Shown here: one piece after another, positions 8,142 through 18,571 of the stretch
Numbering within the stretch: the first letter of the stretch is position 1
Layout of the letters: every line of letters starts with the position of its first letter
Source of the DNA: Psychromicrobium silvestre
GTDB lineage: Bacteria; Actinomycetota; Actinomycetes; Actinomycetales; Micrococcaceae
Length of the DNA: 64,000 nucleotides
Direction: 5' to 3'
NCBI RefSeq assembly: GCF_013408295.1
Contig: NZ_JACBYQ010000002.1
Location: forward strand, 496,001-560,000
The notes under the pieces: generated by a model
The model's input: only the letters and a program-made list of their open reading frames with translations
The model's database searches: none
What the model was told of the DNA's origin: nothing
Position numbers and translations under genes: made by a program

Positions 8142-8951
8142 GTGGGAATACTCGACAATGTGGAGCGTGGTTTAGAAAAAGCCGTCCGTGGCGCTTTCAC
8201 TCGCGGCTCCAAATCTCAGGTTCAACCTGTGGAGATCGCGAGCGCCCTGCGCCGCGAAATCGATGACAAGGCCATGACTCTTTCGGCCGGTCGAACCCTG
8301 GCCCCCAATGTCTTCGATACCCGGCTCAGCGAGCCCGATTTTGAACGCGCCCGCTCCTGGGGAGTGGCACTCGCCGAGGAGCTTTGCGATGTGGTGATTC
8401 GGCACGCCCGTTCCCAGGGATACACCCTGCAAGGCCCGGTGCGGGTGTCCTTCACGCAGGACGCCGAACTCAAGGCCGGTCACTTCGAGATCATCTCCAG
8501 CACTGAAAAGGCCAACGGCCAGGCTCAGCAACAGGCACAGCAGGCGCAGCCCAGCTATCCTGGCCAGGCTCCGCTGAGGACACCAAATCGACCGGCTGCG
8601 CCCGTGGTGCGGCCAGCGGCACCCCAAAGGGCAGCGGAAAAGCTACAGGCCGTCCTAGACATCGATGGGCAGCGCTACTCACTGAATGCCTCGTCGATCG
8701 TGCTCGGGCGCTCCTCGGAGGCGGACATTCTGGTAGACGATACCGGCGTCTCCCGTCAGCACTTGGAGATCCGAACCGCCGATGGGAGAGCCACCGCTGT
8801 GGACCTCGGTTCAACCAATGGCAGTTTCGTCAACGGCAACCGGGTGAATGGCAGCACTGAACTGAGCGACGGTTCGGTGATTTCGATAGGCCGCACCAAG
8901 ATGACCTTCCGGCTCCTGCCGGTGAAGAACAATCGAAGTGGTCGCGGATGA
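8142..8951 (+). CDS. fhaA: FHA-domain protein FhaA (DUF3662 + FHA)
   Basis: 269 residues. The N-terminal DUF3662 domain (GILDNVERGLEKAVRGAFTR, to about residue 125) is followed by a Gln/Pro-rich linker (QAQQQAQQAQ) and a C-terminal FHA domain (about 175-260; IVLGRSSEADI, GVSRQHLEI, DLGSTNGSFVNG) that binds phosphothreonine. In mycobacteria FhaA links PknB signalling to peptidoglycan and the MurJ homologue. The GTG at 8142 lies 5 bases after AGGAGG; the GTG at 8136 overlaps that site and is rejected. First gene of a seven-gene operon whose kinases probably phosphorylate it. Confidence 0.94.
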   Translation: MGILDNVERGLEKAVRGAFTRGSKSQVQPVEIASALRREIDDKAMTLSAGRTLAPNVFDTRLSEPDFERARSWGVALAEELCDVVIRHARSQGYTLQGPVRVSFTQDAELKAGHFEIISSTEKANGQAQQQAQQAQPSYPGQAPLRTPNRPAAPVVRPAAPQRAAEKLQAVLDIDGQRYSLNASSIVLGRSSEADILVDDTGVSRQHLEIRTADGRATAVDLGSTNGSFVNGNRVNGSTELSDGSVISIGRTKMTFRLLPVKNNRSGRG

Positions 8952-9433
8952 TCGAAACAAGCACTCTGACGCTGACCGTCCTGCGCTTTGGATTCCTGTT
9001 GCTGCTCTGGATCTTGATTTTCAGCATCGTCACGGCGATGCGCCGCGATCTGGTGATCGGCCGCAAAATCCGTACCGGCACTCCAACCGCCCGGCAGGCC
9101 CGGAAACATCCCGAGCTCGCGGTAGAGCCCCCGGCACGTCAGCAGGCGCATCGCTTAGTCGTCACCGAAGGCCCCTTGAGTGGGCAGGTTATTGAGTTGG
9201 GCAACAGCCCGATTCTGCTGGGCCGTGCTCAGGAATCCACCCTGGTCTTAGAGGATGACTACGCCTCCGGTCGGCATGCCAGACTGTTCCCGCAGGGTAG
9301 CCGATGGTTCATTGAGGATCTCGGTTCCACCAACGGCACCTATTTGGCTGATCAGCAGCTCACTCGTTCTTTGCCGGTCGAAATCGGCGTCCCCGTCCGG
9401 ATCGGTAAGACGGTCATCGAATTGAGGCCATGA
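8948..9433 (+). CDS. fhaB: FHA-domain membrane protein FhaB/FipA
   Basis: 161 residues. One N-terminal membrane helix (about 10-32, LRFGFLLLLWILIFSIVTAM), a basic linker, and a cytoplasmic FHA domain from about residue 82 (ILLGRAQESTLVLEDDYASG, RHARLF, EDLGSTNGTYLADQ). The family (FipA in mycobacteria) recruits septal proteins in a kinase-dependent manner. ATGA overlap with fhaA and again with pstP implies translational coupling through the operon. Confidence 0.93.
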   Translation: MIETSTLTLTVLRFGFLLLLWILIFSIVTAMRRDLVIGRKIRTGTPTARQARKHPELAVEPPARQQAHRLVVTEGPLSGQVIELGNSPILLGRAQESTLVLEDDYASGRHARLFPQGSRWFIEDLGSTNGTYLADQQLTRSLPVEIGVPVRIGKTVIELRP

Positions 9434-11133
9434 TGGCCGATCATTTGATCCTGCGCTACGCAGCCCGTTCTGACGTGGGTAAAATCCGCGCCAAGAACGA
9501 TGACTCCGCCTATGCGGGGCAGTACCTGGCGGTGGTTGCCGATGGCATGGGTGGGCACGCTGGCGGCGACGTTGCCAGCGCATCCACGGTTTTAGATTTG
9601 ATTCATCTGGATCGCGATGGCTATCACGGCGATGCGGGAACCGTCCTGGCGGACGAGATTCAAACCGCCAACTCGCTGCTCTCCGAGATGGTGCACGTCA
9701 ATCCGAAATTGACCGGCATGGGCACCACCGTGACGGCGCTGCTGCTCTCCGAAGGCAAACTGGAATTCGCTCATATCGGCGATTCCCGTGCCTACCGGCT
9801 CAAGAACGGCGTGTTCGAACAGATCAGCACGGATCACACCTTCGTGCAGCGACTTATTGACGAGGGCAGGCTCACCCCGGAAGAAGCCGAAACCCATCCG
9901 CATAAAAATGTGCTGATGCGCGTTTTGGGTGATGTCGATGCCTCTCCCGAGCTGGACCTCACCAGCTTCGAGGCCACCCCCGGGGAACGCTGGCTACTCT
10001 GCTCCGACGGTTTGAACTTTGTTGACCTCCCCGTGGTGGAGCAGGTCTTCCGCCAAACGGCGGCACTGGATGCCTGTGCAGAGAAACTGATCGAATTGAC
10101 CTTGGCCGCCGGTTCACCCGATAACGTCACCGTGGTGGTAGCCGAGGTAATCGAGGCTCGGGCAGAGGATCTGCGCACCGATCAGCTAGAGGTGATCCCA
10201 GCTCCGGTAAACGCCCAAAGTACGACGGCGGTTCAAGACTCCGTGCCCCGGCTAGCTGTCCCACAAGACCTAGAGTCACAAGAGGCGGATCCTGAGCTCG
10301 ATCAGGACGATTCCGAGGAAGAGGAACTCGGGGAGGACTCGGACGGTTCGGAGGACTCCGCGGACGAGAATCTCGTTGAGGAGCAAAAGACTCTAGCGGG
10401 CCTCGACGGACAACCGCTCGGGGCGCACATCACTGCGGACGTAGTGCGTGAGGATCTAGCACACCGCCCTCATGAACTGGTTGGCGCAGCCATTACTGCT
10501 GCAGCAGAGGGCAAGATACCGCTAGTCGCCGGTCGGTCCACCTCACATCGCGCCGCCGCCATGCTAACCCATAAGCCCGATTCGGCCGATGATGAAGAGC
10601 TACTCATCTCCGAGCCCGCCCGTCGTCGCCGTTGGTTCAGCCTGGTGGCAGGCTTCCTCGCTATTGTGGTAATCGCTGGCGGAGCCTGGTTCGGTTACAC
10701 CTGGACCCAAACTCGATACTATGTCGGCGAATACAATGGCAAGGTCGCCATTTTCAATGGCATCTCGCAGTCCCTCGGCCCCATTCAGCTCTCCCATGTT
10801 TATACCGAAACCTCGGTGACCGTTGATTCGCTGCCGGAATTCTCCCGGCAACGACTAGGCCAGACCGTACCGGCAGCCACCTTGGTGGATGCCAATCAGA
10901 TCGTGAAGGATCTACAGTTGGGCATCGTCAGCCCCCCAAATAACGGTCAGTCACCAAGCCCCAGCAGCTCGCCTAGCTCTAGTAGCACGCAGAGCTCCGG
11001 CAAGGCGACGAGCACTAAAAGCCCCAGCAGCTGCCCGAGTGTCTCATCAAGCCCTCGATCCACTGTCAGCGCTACCGCCAAGGCTAGTCCTAGCGCCAGC
11101 AAGACCGCAGCCTGTAAAGGGGGTCAGCCATGA
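9430..11133 (+). CDS. pstP: PP2C-type Ser/Thr phosphatase
   Basis: 567 residues. The PP2C catalytic domain at about 5-240 shows the metal-binding motifs SDVGKIRAKNDDS, VADGMGGHAGG, AHIGDSRAYRL, LLCSDGL and SPDNVTVVV. An acidic linker (EEEELGEDSDGSEDS) and a long connector lead to a membrane helix (about 398-418) and an extracellular domain ending in a Ser/Pro-rich tail. It dephosphorylates PknA/PknB and their substrates in related species. Starts ATGATG at 9430, overlapping fhaB. The linker and Ser-rich tail make it longer than the roughly 515-residue mycobacterial protein. Confidence 0.94.
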   Translation: MMADHLILRYAARSDVGKIRAKNDDSAYAGQYLAVVADGMGGHAGGDVASASTVLDLIHLDRDGYHGDAGTVLADEIQTANSLLSEMVHVNPKLTGMGTTVTALLLSEGKLEFAHIGDSRAYRLKNGVFEQISTDHTFVQRLIDEGRLTPEEAETHPHKNVLMRVLGDVDASPELDLTSFEATPGERWLLCSDGLNFVDLPVVEQVFRQTAALDACAEKLIELTLAAGSPDNVTVVVAEVIEARAEDLRTDQLEVIPAPVNAQSTTAVQDSVPRLAVPQDLESQEADPELDQDDSEEEELGEDSDGSEDSADENLVEEQKTLAGLDGQPLGAHITADVVREDLAHRPHELVGAAITAAAEGKIPLVAGRSTSHRAAAMLTHKPDSADDEELLISEPARRRRWFSLVAGFLAIVVIAGGAWFGYTWTQTRYYVGEYNGKVAIFNGISQSLGPIQLSHVYTETSVTVDSLPEFSRQRLGQTVPAATLVDANQIVKDLQLGIVSPPNNGQSPSPSSSPSSSSTQSSGKATSTKSPSSCPSVSSSPRSTVSATAKASPSASKTAACKGGQP

Positions 11134-12554
11134 GTCAGGTATTGACCGTTCCTAAACCACGCCGGAACACCGAGCTGGTTTTGCTGATCTTCGCCTTGAT
11201 CGCCGCCATAGGTGCATATGCCTTGGTCGACATAAATCTAGGCATCCCGCTGGACTCCGACTTTTACGTCCAAGCCCTTATTTTGACGGTCCTCGGGCTT
11301 GGGATGCATATCGTGCTGCGAATCAGGGCAAAGTATGCCGATCCGGTAATATTACCGATCGTGATAGCCCTGAACGGCATGGGCTTGGCGATGATTCACC
11401 GCTTGGATATCGCCACCGGGGATAACGCCGGTGAAAGGCAATGGCTGTGGACCTCGGTAGCCGTCATCGTAGCCATTGTGGTGATTTGGTTCCTCCGAGA
11501 TCACAAGGTGCTGCGACGATTCACCTATATTTCGCTCGCGGTCAGCGTGCTGCTTCTATTGCTGCCGCTTATTCCAGGTATCAGCGCAGGCGATGTCAAC
11601 GGCGCACGGGTCTGGATCAAATTGGGCCCGGCAACCTTCCAACCCGGGGAAATCGCCAAGATTACCCTGGCCATCTTCTTTGCCGGCTACCTGTCCTCGA
11701 ACCGAGACTTGATCTTGTTAGCGGGCAAGAAAATTGGCCGCTTACAACTCCCCCGAGCCCGGGACCTCGGGCCCATGATCGTCGCCTGGCTAGCCAGTGT
11801 GGGTGTGCTTGTCTTCCAGCGAGATATCGGCTCTTCCGTGCTTTTCTTCGGTCTCTTCATCACCATGATTTATGTGGCCACCAGCAGGATCAGCTGGGTA
11901 ATCATCGGCGTGCTGTTGGTAGCTGTCGGCGGATTGTTAGCGGCGAAGGTCTTCGACCATGTTGCCTTGCGGATCGACTCCTGGCTCAATGCTTTCGATC
12001 CGGAAGTCTATAACCGGGTCCCTGGTGGTAGTGCGCAAATCGTACAAGGACTGTTCGGCATGGCCAGTGGCGGCCTTTTTGGCACCGGATTAGGGCAGGG
12101 AAAACCTCAGTTAGTGCCCTTCGCTAACTCGGATATGATTATCGCCTCCTTCGGCGAAGAACTTGGCCTGATCGGGCTCCTCGCCATCGTGATGCTTTAC
12201 CTGCTGCTGGTCACTCGGGGCTTCCGAGCCGCCCTAGGCACCAGAGACGCCTTCGGCAAACTGCTGGCCTGCGGACTTTCCTTCGCCATTGGCTTGCAAT
12301 GCTTCGTGGTGATCGGCGGCGTCACTCGGCTGATTCCGTTGACCGGCCTAACCACTCCCTTCCTGGCAGCTGGCGGCTCCTCGCTGCTCGCCAACTGGAT
12401 CATTGTGGCGCTGCTCCTGCTGATCTCCGACGCAGCCAGGCGCCCCATTTCCACCACCCCGCTTCCCGATAGTCCACAACCGGATTCGGGAACGTCGAAG
12501 AACCAAACGATCAGTATTACTAAAGATCCCGTGGAGGCGGTGAGCACGCAATGA
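11130..12554 (+). CDS. rodA: FtsW/RodA/SpoVE family peptidoglycan glycosyltransferase
   Basis: 474-residue polytopic SEDS protein that polymerises lipid II into glycan strands for wall elongation, working with the class B PBP encoded next. Multiple hydrophobic helices are visible from residue 15 on; SEDS hallmarks include ARVWIKLGPATFQPGEIAKI, the long loop with LGLIG/FGEELGLIG, and LAAGGSSLLANW near the last helices. The C-terminal 40 residues are polar and Ser/Pro-rich, a plausible kinase target (inference). ATGA overlap with pstP and with pbpA. Confidence 0.95.
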   Translation: MSQVLTVPKPRRNTELVLLIFALIAAIGAYALVDINLGIPLDSDFYVQALILTVLGLGMHIVLRIRAKYADPVILPIVIALNGMGLAMIHRLDIATGDNAGERQWLWTSVAVIVAIVVIWFLRDHKVLRRFTYISLAVSVLLLLLPLIPGISAGDVNGARVWIKLGPATFQPGEIAKITLAIFFAGYLSSNRDLILLAGKKIGRLQLPRARDLGPMIVAWLASVGVLVFQRDIGSSVLFFGLFITMIYVATSRISWVIIGVLLVAVGGLLAAKVFDHVALRIDSWLNAFDPEVYNRVPGGSAQIVQGLFGMASGGLFGTGLGQGKPQLVPFANSDMIIASFGEELGLIGLLAIVMLYLLLVTRGFRAALGTRDAFGKLLACGLSFAIGLQCFVVIGGVTRLIPLTGLTTPFLAAGGSSLLANWIIVALLLLISDAARRPISTTPLPDSPQPDSGTSKNQTISITKDPVEAVSTQ

Positions 12555-14041
12555 ACCAAGCTATTCGCTCTTCCTGGGTGGTCGCCGTCGTCCTTTTCGC
12601 TCTGATACTTGGCGCGGTAACCTATGTCCAATTTTTCGCTGTCGATGACCTACGAGGCAATGCCTGGAACAGTCGCAGCCTGGAACAGACCTACTGCAAT
12701 GAGCGAGGCGCCATCCTGGTCGATGGCCAAGCCATTGCACAATCGGTGCCAACTCCCTCTTCGGACTCCTGTAAGTTCGTCCGGCAGTACATCGATCCCA
12801 CCGTCTACGCCGGGCTGACCGGTTTCTACTCGAGTCAATATGGCGCCTCCGGGATCGAGAAATCCATGGATGAGCAGCTAACCGGGCAGGCTCCGGAGCT
12901 GTTCTACGACCAGATTGCGCAGATCCTCACCGGCAGCCAGCCAAAGGGATCAGCGGTGGAACTGACCATTAATTCGAAGATTCAGAAGCTGGCCGCCAGC
13001 ATGATTCCCAACGGGGTGACCGGTTCCATCGTGGTGATGAACCCTAAGACCGGAGAAATCATCGCCATGGTCTCCACTCCGAGCTATGACACCAACCTGA
13101 TGGCCAGCCATAATCTGACCCAGGTGGATCAGAACTTCGCCAAGCTGACCAAACAGACCGGAATCAATATGTACGGCAGTAGCGCCTACGCGCAACGCTA
13201 TTCACCAGGCTCGGTTTTCAAGCTGGTAGATACCGCAGCCGCGCTGGCCTCGGGGAAGTACAACAAGGACTCGGTAATGCCGAATCCCCAGGTACTGTCC
13301 ATTCCTGGAGACCCGCTGGGCTTGCCCAACTACGTCAGCGGCGGTTGCTCGGCGCGTAGCCAGGCGGATTTCGCTTTCGCCCTGGAACAGTCCTGCAACA
13401 CCCCCTTCGCCGGGATTGCACTCAAACTGGGCGAGCAAGCGATCACGGATCAGGCCACTAAATTTGGTTTCAACGACCCCAATTTGATGATTGAGAACAA
13501 TAAGACCAAGGTGCAGACCAGCGTCTTCCCCGGCGGCGACGGCAGCCCGCTGGGAGCTGCCGAATTGGCTCGTAGTTCGGTGGGTCAGCAGGACGTCCAA
13601 GCCACCCCCTTGGAAGTCGCCATGATGACCGCGGCCATTGCCAACGGTGGAACCCAGATGAAACCGAATATCATCAAAGGAGTGCGCACTCCTGATCTAA
13701 AGCCGGTCTCTGCTTTCGACTTCAAACCCGAGGTGCTGCGGCAGTCAACCACCCCGGAAATCGCCAAGCAGCTCACCGAGTGGATGACCGGCGTAGTGGA
13801 TAACGGTATTGCCAGTGGCGCCGCCGTCCCAGGAATCAAAGTGGCCGGCAAAACCGGCACCGCCGAAACGGTGACCGATACGCCGGTTTCCTCGAAGAAC
13901 TCGTGGTTCACCGGCTTCGCGCCGGCGAACGATCCACAAGTAGTTGTGACCATCATGGTTCAGGGCCAAGACATCCTGACCAGCAATACCTTGACCAGTC
14001 CAAACGCAAGCAAACTCTTCCAGGCGGTGTTGAATAAGTGA
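12551..14041 (+). CDS. pbpA: Class B penicillin-binding protein (transpeptidase)
   Basis: 496 residues: a short cytoplasmic N-terminus, one membrane anchor (about 9-30), a small dimerisation module, and the transpeptidase domain. Active-site motifs are present: serine in SPGSVFK (SxxK), SCN (SxN) in [10 protein letters not shown], and KTGTAE (KTG). It cross-links peptidoglycan made by RodA. It overlaps rodA by ATGA and pknA by GTGA, so the synthase pair and the kinases are co-translated. Confidence 0.95.
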   Translation: MNQAIRSSWVVAVVLFALILGAVTYVQFFAVDDLRGNAWNSRSLEQTYCNERGAILVDGQAIAQSVPTPSSDSCKFVRQYIDPTVYAGLTGFYSSQYGASGIEKSMDEQLTGQAPELFYDQIAQILTGSQPKGSAVELTINSKIQKLAASMIPNGVTGSIVVMNPKTGEIIAMVSTPSYDTNLMASHNLTQVDQNFAKLTKQTGINMYGSSAYAQRYSPGSVFKLVDTAAALASGKYNKDSVMPNPQVLSIPGDPLGLPNYVSGGCSARSQADFAFALEQSCNTPFAGIALKLGEQAITDQATKFGFNDPNLMIENNKTKVQTSVFPGGDGSPLGAAELARSSVGQQDVQATPLEVAMMTAAIANGGTQMKPNIIKGVRTPDLKPVSAFDFKPEVLRQSTTPEIAKQLTEWMTGVVDNGIASGAAVPGIKVAGKTGTAETVTDTPVSSKNSWFTGFAPANDPQVVVTIMVQGQDILTSNTLTSPNASKLFQAVLNK

Positions 14042-15756
14042 GACCTACTTCTGGCATCACCTTAGGCGGTAGGTTCCATCTCACATCGCGAATAGCGATC
14101 GGTGGGATGGGCGAAGTTTGGCGCGCCCAGGATCAGTTATTAGGCCGCACCGTGGCCATTAAGATCCTGAAGGAGGAGTACACCGGAGATCCGGGATTCC
14201 TCCAGCGTTTCCGAGCGGAGGCACGGCACACCGCTCTGCTCAACCATGTCGGCATCGCCAATGTCTTCGACTATGGCGAAGAGGCAGGTTCGGCCTATCT
14301 GGTGATGGAGCTGGTGCCCGGTGACCCGCTTTCGGCCATCATCGAGCAGGAGCACGTTCTCTCCCCGGACCGCACCCTCAGCATCATCTCGCAAACTGCA
14401 CAGGCTCTGGCGGCGGCTCACGCTCAAGGATTGGTGCACCGGGATATCAAACCGGGGAATCTGCTGATCACACCGGAAGACCGGGTCAAGATCACCGATT
14501 TCGGCATTGCCCGGCTCGCCGATCAGGTCCCACTTACCCAGACCGGCCAGGTGATGGGTACCGCCCAGTATTTGGCACCCGAGCAGGCCACCGGCCAATC
14601 GGCCACCGGATCCAGCGATATTTACTCGCTCGGCATCATCGGCTACGAATGCCTCACCGGTCACCGCCCCTTCTCCGGCGAATCACAGATCGCCATCGCC
14701 CTGGCTCAGGTCAACGACGCTCCGCCACCACTGCCCGAAAGCCTGCCGACTCCGGTGCGCGCGTTACTAATGTCCATGCTCGCTAAGGACCCGGTAAATC
14801 GTCCGGCCAATGCCACCAAGCTGGCCGAGGCGGCCGAGGCGATCCGTAATGGTGACATCCAAACCGCACACGCTGCGGTACCCGGTATGTTGCTTTTCGA
14901 GTCCAGCACCGGCCCCATCACCGCGCCGGTGGATGTTGGCGGCACCGCACCCACTTCTGTGGTCGGCGCACCCATCATGGCCGAAAGCACCGCCCCGGCA
15001 ACCTCCGCTATGCCCGCTGTGGGTCAGCAAGAGGCTGTGGCGGCAGAGCGTGATTGGCAGCCGGACGATCTGGAGGAAACGGCGGAGGAACAGCCTGCGC
15101 AGCGCAAGCGGAGTCCTTGGACCTGGCCGCTAATAGCGCTTATTGTGCTCGTGCTCTTTGTCCTGGGCGCCCTGATCGCCAGTCAAGCCGGCTGGTTCAA
15201 GTCCACCCCGACCGCCAGCAGCCCGTCCGCTAGCGCCACCCAGAGCAGCACGGCGCCCACAACACCGAGCAGCACACCCACCCAGACCACCCAGAGTTCG
15301 ACGCCGACCACCTCGGCCCCGGAGACGGTCACCATCCTGCCGGATCAGTTCCTAGGCCAGCAGTACAAGGATGTGCAGAACGAGCTGATCGGGATGAAGA
15401 TGGGGGTCAAATTGAACCCGGTCTCCGATCCGGATAATCCAGCCGGTACGGTTACCGCGATCTCACCCTCCGGAGTGCAGAAGATCGGCTCAGAGATCAC
15501 GGTCACCTACTCCACCGGGCCGGAAAAGGTCACCATCCCGTCCTTCGCGGGCTTGACGGTGCAGCAGTACAGCGCCGCACTCACCCAGGTGGGCCTGGTA
15601 CCAGCCGGTCCCTCCAGCGATCCGAGCGCCACCGTCTCCGGAACTTCACCGGTACCGGGAACCGAGGTTGCCAAGGGCTCAACCGTGACCTTCACGGTGA
15701 ACGCCAAGTCCACACCAACACCCACCACCAGCTCTAGCGGTACGCCCACACCGTGA
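14038..15756 (+). CDS. pknA: Ser/Thr protein kinase PknA with PASTA domains
   Basis: 572 residues; GTG start overlapping the pbpA stop. Kinase domain at about 10-270: glycine loop [15 protein letters not shown] lysine, HRDIKPGN catalytic loop, DFGIAR. A linker with Ala/Thr-rich sequence leads to a membrane helix (about 360-383), a Ser/Thr-rich stretch, and two PASTA repeats (about 430-560), which bind muropeptides or lipid II. Mycobacterial PknA has no PASTA domains, so this is the longer form seen in other actinobacteria. It controls growth and division through phosphorylation of wall proteins. Confidence 0.93.
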   Translation: MRPTSGITLGGRFHLTSRIAIGGMGEVWRAQDQLLGRTVAIKILKEEYTGDPGFLQRFRAEARHTALLNHVGIANVFDYGEEAGSAYLVMELVPGDPLSAIIEQEHVLSPDRTLSIISQTAQALAAAHAQGLVHRDIKPGNLLITPEDRVKITDFGIARLADQVPLTQTGQVMGTAQYLAPEQATGQSATGSSDIYSLGIIGYECLTGHRPFSGESQIAIALAQVNDAPPPLPESLPTPVRALLMSMLAKDPVNRPANATKLAEAAEAIRNGDIQTAHAAVPGMLLFESSTGPITAPVDVGGTAPTSVVGAPIMAESTAPATSAMPAVGQQEAVAAERDWQPDDLEETAEEQPAQRKRSPWTWPLIALIVLVLFVLGALIASQAGWFKSTPTASSPSASATQSSTAPTTPSSTPTQTTQSSTPTTSAPETVTILPDQFLGQQYKDVQNELIGMKMGVKLNPVSDPDNPAGTVTAISPSGVQKIGSEITVTYSTGPEKVTIPSFAGLTVQQYSAALTQVGLVPAGPSSDPSATVSGTSPVPGTEVAKGSTVTFTVNAKSTPTPTTSSSGTPTP

Positions 15757-15838
15757 GTTCAGACCGATCTGCCCCAGCTGCTTTGCAGCCAGCAAGCCCA
15801 GCGGGCGCCCAGCCCGAAGACCAGAAAGGAGCCGCCCA

Positions 15839-17737
15839 GTGACTGAACCACGCGTGCTCAATGGTCGCTATGAACTGGACAGGCTGCTCGGCCGCGGCGG
15901 CATGGCCGATGTGTATCTGGGTAAGGACATTCGGCTTGGCCGTACCGTGGCCATTAAGCTGCTGCGCTCCGACCTGGCCAGGGACCCTCAGTTCCAGGCC
16001 AGATTCCGCCGCGAGGCACAGGCTGTGGCCGGCTTGAACCACCCCTCTATCGTGGCGGTTTACGACACCGGAGACGCTTCCACCGATCTCACCGGCCACG
16101 ACAGCGAGCACACCCGGGTCCCTTATATCGTGATGGAGTACGTCGAGGGACCCACCTTGCGGGAGTTAATCCGGCAGGGCGATCTGAGCATCGATCACGC
16201 CATTGACTACACCCTGGGCGTACTCTCCGCCCTGGAGTACAGCCACCGGGCCGGCATTGTGCACCGTGACATCAAACCCGCCAATGTGATGGTGACCAAA
16301 GAGGGTTCTGCGGTCAAGGTGATGGACTTCGGCATCGCTCGCGCGATTGCCGATTCCTCGGCCACGATGACTCAGACCCAAGCGGTGATCGGCACGGCAC
16401 AGTACCTCTCCCCCGAGCAGGCCCGCGGCGAGACCGTAGACGCCCGTAGTGACCTGTATTCGGCAGCCTGTTTGTTCTACGAAATGCTGACCGGCAGGCC
16501 GCCCTTTATCGGCGACAGCCCGGTTTCGGTGGCCTATCAGCATGTCCGGGAGGCGGCTGAGGCTCCTAGCCATTTCAACCCAAAGGTAAGTCCTGCCCTC
16601 GACAGCGTGCTGGCTCGAGCTCTGCAGAAGGACCGACAGGACCGTTTCCAGGACGCCGCAGCCTTCCGGCGCGCACTACGTGCAGCGAAGGCCGGAGTGG
16701 AGCTCGCTCCAACGAAACCCGCTGAGGTCAGCACCGATCAGTTGTCCGCCGAAATCCCCACCAAGCTTCCAGCGGTAGTTGCTCTGGAAGCCGAGGAACC
16801 GGCAACCCGGGCCATGGCTAAGGTACTCAGCGGGGGTTCCCTCACCACCGATAGCGTCGAGGAGGAACCTCATGAGGTGCCCCTCGCCTTGCTGGATGAC
16901 CGGGAAATCGATAAGTCCACCCGGCGCAAACGTCGGGCTTGGATCATCACGCTCTTCGTGGTGCTCGCCCTGGTCCTGGGCGGCGGCGGGTTCTTCCTGT
17001 ACAGCCAAATGACCGCTAAACCCGCAGCCACTCCCACCGTGCAGGTCCCCTCGGTCGCCGGTAAGCCCGAAACGGACGCTGTTATTGCGATTAGCAATGT
17101 CCAGCTCAAACCTCAGGTCGAACGGGTGAACAGCGATACCGTGGCTTCCGGTGTCGCAATAGGCACCGATCCGGAGGCGGATAGCACGGTCGATATCAAT
17201 TCCGAGGTCACGGTGAAGATCTCCAAGGGACCTGCCAGCGTTACGATCCCCACCTCGCTGGCGAAAATGACCGAGAGCGCCGCCCGAGACACACTGCGTC
17301 AACTCGGGCTTAACCCCGGGAACACCACGATGATCAATGACCCATCGATCGCGCAAGGACTACTGGTTTCCACCTCACCAGCCATTGGAGAGAAGGTCGG
17401 CGCGGGCAGTACGGTGAACCTGAACATCTCCACCGGCAAGGTCACCATGCCGCAATTGATCGGCAAGACCAAGGATCAGATCACCAAGCTGCTGAAGGAG
17501 ACTTCCCCGAGCCTCCAGGTGAGCTTCGTTGAGGAGGATAACTCCCTGGTTGATCCGGGCAAGGCAACGAGTCAGGACCCGGAATCGGGCAAGGATGTCG
17601 ATCAGGGCAGTACCGTGACCGTGACCCTCGCGAAAGCACCAGATAAGCCAACGTCTACCCCCACAACCACCAGCTCACCGAGTTGTACGGCCAGTCCGGG
17701 AGCAACCAGCACGCCGAGCGGCTGCCCCTCGTCCTAG
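15839..17737 (+). CDS. pknB: Ser/Thr protein kinase PknB with PASTA domains
   Basis: 632 residues; GTG start after AAAGGAG. Kinase domain at about 8-275 (LGRGGMADVY, AIKLLR, HRDIKPANVMV, DFGIARAI), a juxtamembrane region rich in Glu/Pro, a membrane helix (about 362-385, AWIITLFVVLALVLGGGGFF), then three PASTA repeats (about 400-600) and a Ser/Thr/Pro tail. It senses muropeptides and lipid II and phosphorylates FhaA, FhaB and RodA/PBP partners in relatives. An 82-base gap separates it from pknA, unlike the coupled upstream genes, so it may have separate translation initiation. Confidence 0.94.
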   Translation: MTEPRVLNGRYELDRLLGRGGMADVYLGKDIRLGRTVAIKLLRSDLARDPQFQARFRREAQAVAGLNHPSIVAVYDTGDASTDLTGHDSEHTRVPYIVMEYVEGPTLRELIRQGDLSIDHAIDYTLGVLSALEYSHRAGIVHRDIKPANVMVTKEGSAVKVMDFGIARAIADSSATMTQTQAVIGTAQYLSPEQARGETVDARSDLYSAACLFYEMLTGRPPFIGDSPVSVAYQHVREAAEAPSHFNPKVSPALDSVLARALQKDRQDRFQDAAAFRRALRAAKAGVELAPTKPAEVSTDQLSAEIPTKLPAVVALEAEEPATRAMAKVLSGGSLTTDSVEEEPHEVPLALLDDREIDKSTRRKRRAWIITLFVVLALVLGGGGFFLYSQMTAKPAATPTVQVPSVAGKPETDAVIAISNVQLKPQVERVNSDTVASGVAIGTDPEADSTVDINSEVTVKISKGPASVTIPTSLAKMTESAARDTLRQLGLNPGNTTMINDPSIAQGLLVSTSPAIGEKVGAGSTVNLNISTGKVTMPQLIGKTKDQITKLLKETSPSLQVSFVEEDNSLVDPGKATSQDPESGKDVDQGSTVTVTLAKAPDKPTSTPTTTSSPSCTASPGATSTPSGCPSS

Positions 17738-17772
17738 TAAACCTAGTGCCCGGAAGGCAGGTCAGCGTGGGG

Positions 17773-18411
17773 TTAGTGGTGAATGAGTGGGCTCAGCTTG
17801 GCGGAAGCTTCGGCTGCCCCACTCATACCCAGGGACTCCAGCCAGTTACCCAGCATCCGGTAGCCACCTTCGGTGAGCACGGACTCGGGGTGGAACTGGA
17901 CTCCGACTAACGGAGCACTCCGATGGACCAAGCCCATGATGACGCCACTCGCGGTCTGCGCGGTGATCTCCAGTTCGGCCGGAATTGTCTCCCTGACCGC
18001 GGCAAGCGAATGGTAACGAGTTGCCGTAAAAGGTGAGGGCACGCCATCAAAGGGAGCGCCGCCGTCGTGCTCCACCAAGGAGGTCTTGCCGTGCATCAGT
18101 TCGGGAGCATGACTAACCGTGCCCCCGAAGGCTTCTGCCAAGGCTTGGTGTCCCAGGCAGACACCGAACATGGGCTTGGAGTGCTCCGCGCACCAGCGAA
18201 TGAGTTCGATGCACACTCCTGCCTCGGCCGGATTGCCCGGCCCAGGGGACAGCAGCACACCGTCGCGGTTAGCAGCCAGCTCGGTTGCCTCGGCAAGCGT
18301 CACGGCATCATTGCGCACCACCGTGGTCTCTGCGCCCAGCTGGCGCAGGTAACCCACCAGGGTGTAGACGAAGCTGTCATAGTTGTCGATAACCAGAATG
18401 CGAGTACTCAC
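17773..18411 (-). CDS. Glutamine amidotransferase of anthranilate/aminodeoxychorismate synthase (PabA/TrpG)
   Basis: 212-residue class I glutamine amidotransferase. It hydrolyses glutamine and passes ammonia to the chorismate-converting partner. Motifs: ILVIDNYDSFVYT at the start, LSPGPGNPAEAG (oxyanion site), FGVCLGHQALAEA with the nucleophile cysteine, and GVQFHPESVLT with the His-Glu of the triad. The GTG at 18411 overlaps the stop of the upstream small membrane gene, so the two are coupled. No synthase component I is next to it, so PabA versus TrpG cannot be decided; the location beside pknB is typical of actinobacteria. Confidence 0.92.
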   Translation of the reverse strand: MSTRILVIDNYDSFVYTLVGYLRQLGAETTVVRNDAVTLAEATELAANRDGVLLSPGPGNPAEAGVCIELIRWCAEHSKPMFGVCLGHQALAEAFGGTVSHAPELMHGKTSLVEHDGGAPFDGVPSPFTATRYHSLAAVRETIPAELEITAQTASGVIMGLVHRSAPLVGVQFHPESVLTEGGYRMLGNWLESLGMSGAAEASAKLSPLIHH

Positions 18412-18569
18412 TGGGAGCCAATCGTGGAGTCGGTAAAGGGGTTGAAGAGCGAGAGCCAGGGGAACACCCAGATCACCAGAACGGCGAGAACGGCCGCGAG
18501 CAGCAGGATCGAGAAGATGATCCGGAGCCAGAGCGGGCCGGGCAGTACACGAAAAATCCAGCCGTACAT
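18408..18569 (-). CDS. Small conserved-looking membrane protein (53 aa)
   Basis: ATG at 18569, stop TGA at 18410-18408 overlapping the GTG of the amidotransferase. The product starts MYGWIFRVLPGPLWLRI and carries one hydrophobic helix (about 14-40, IIFSILLLAAVLAVLVIWVF) followed by PWLSLFNPF. The codon use and tight packing between sortase (2 bases upstream) and amidotransferase support a real gene. A short membrane protein at this position is common in actinobacteria; function unknown. Confidence 0.8.
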   Translation of the reverse strand: MYGWIFRVLPGPLWLRIIFSILLLAAVLAVLVIWVFPWLSLFNPFTDSTIGSQ

Positions 18570-18571
18570 TT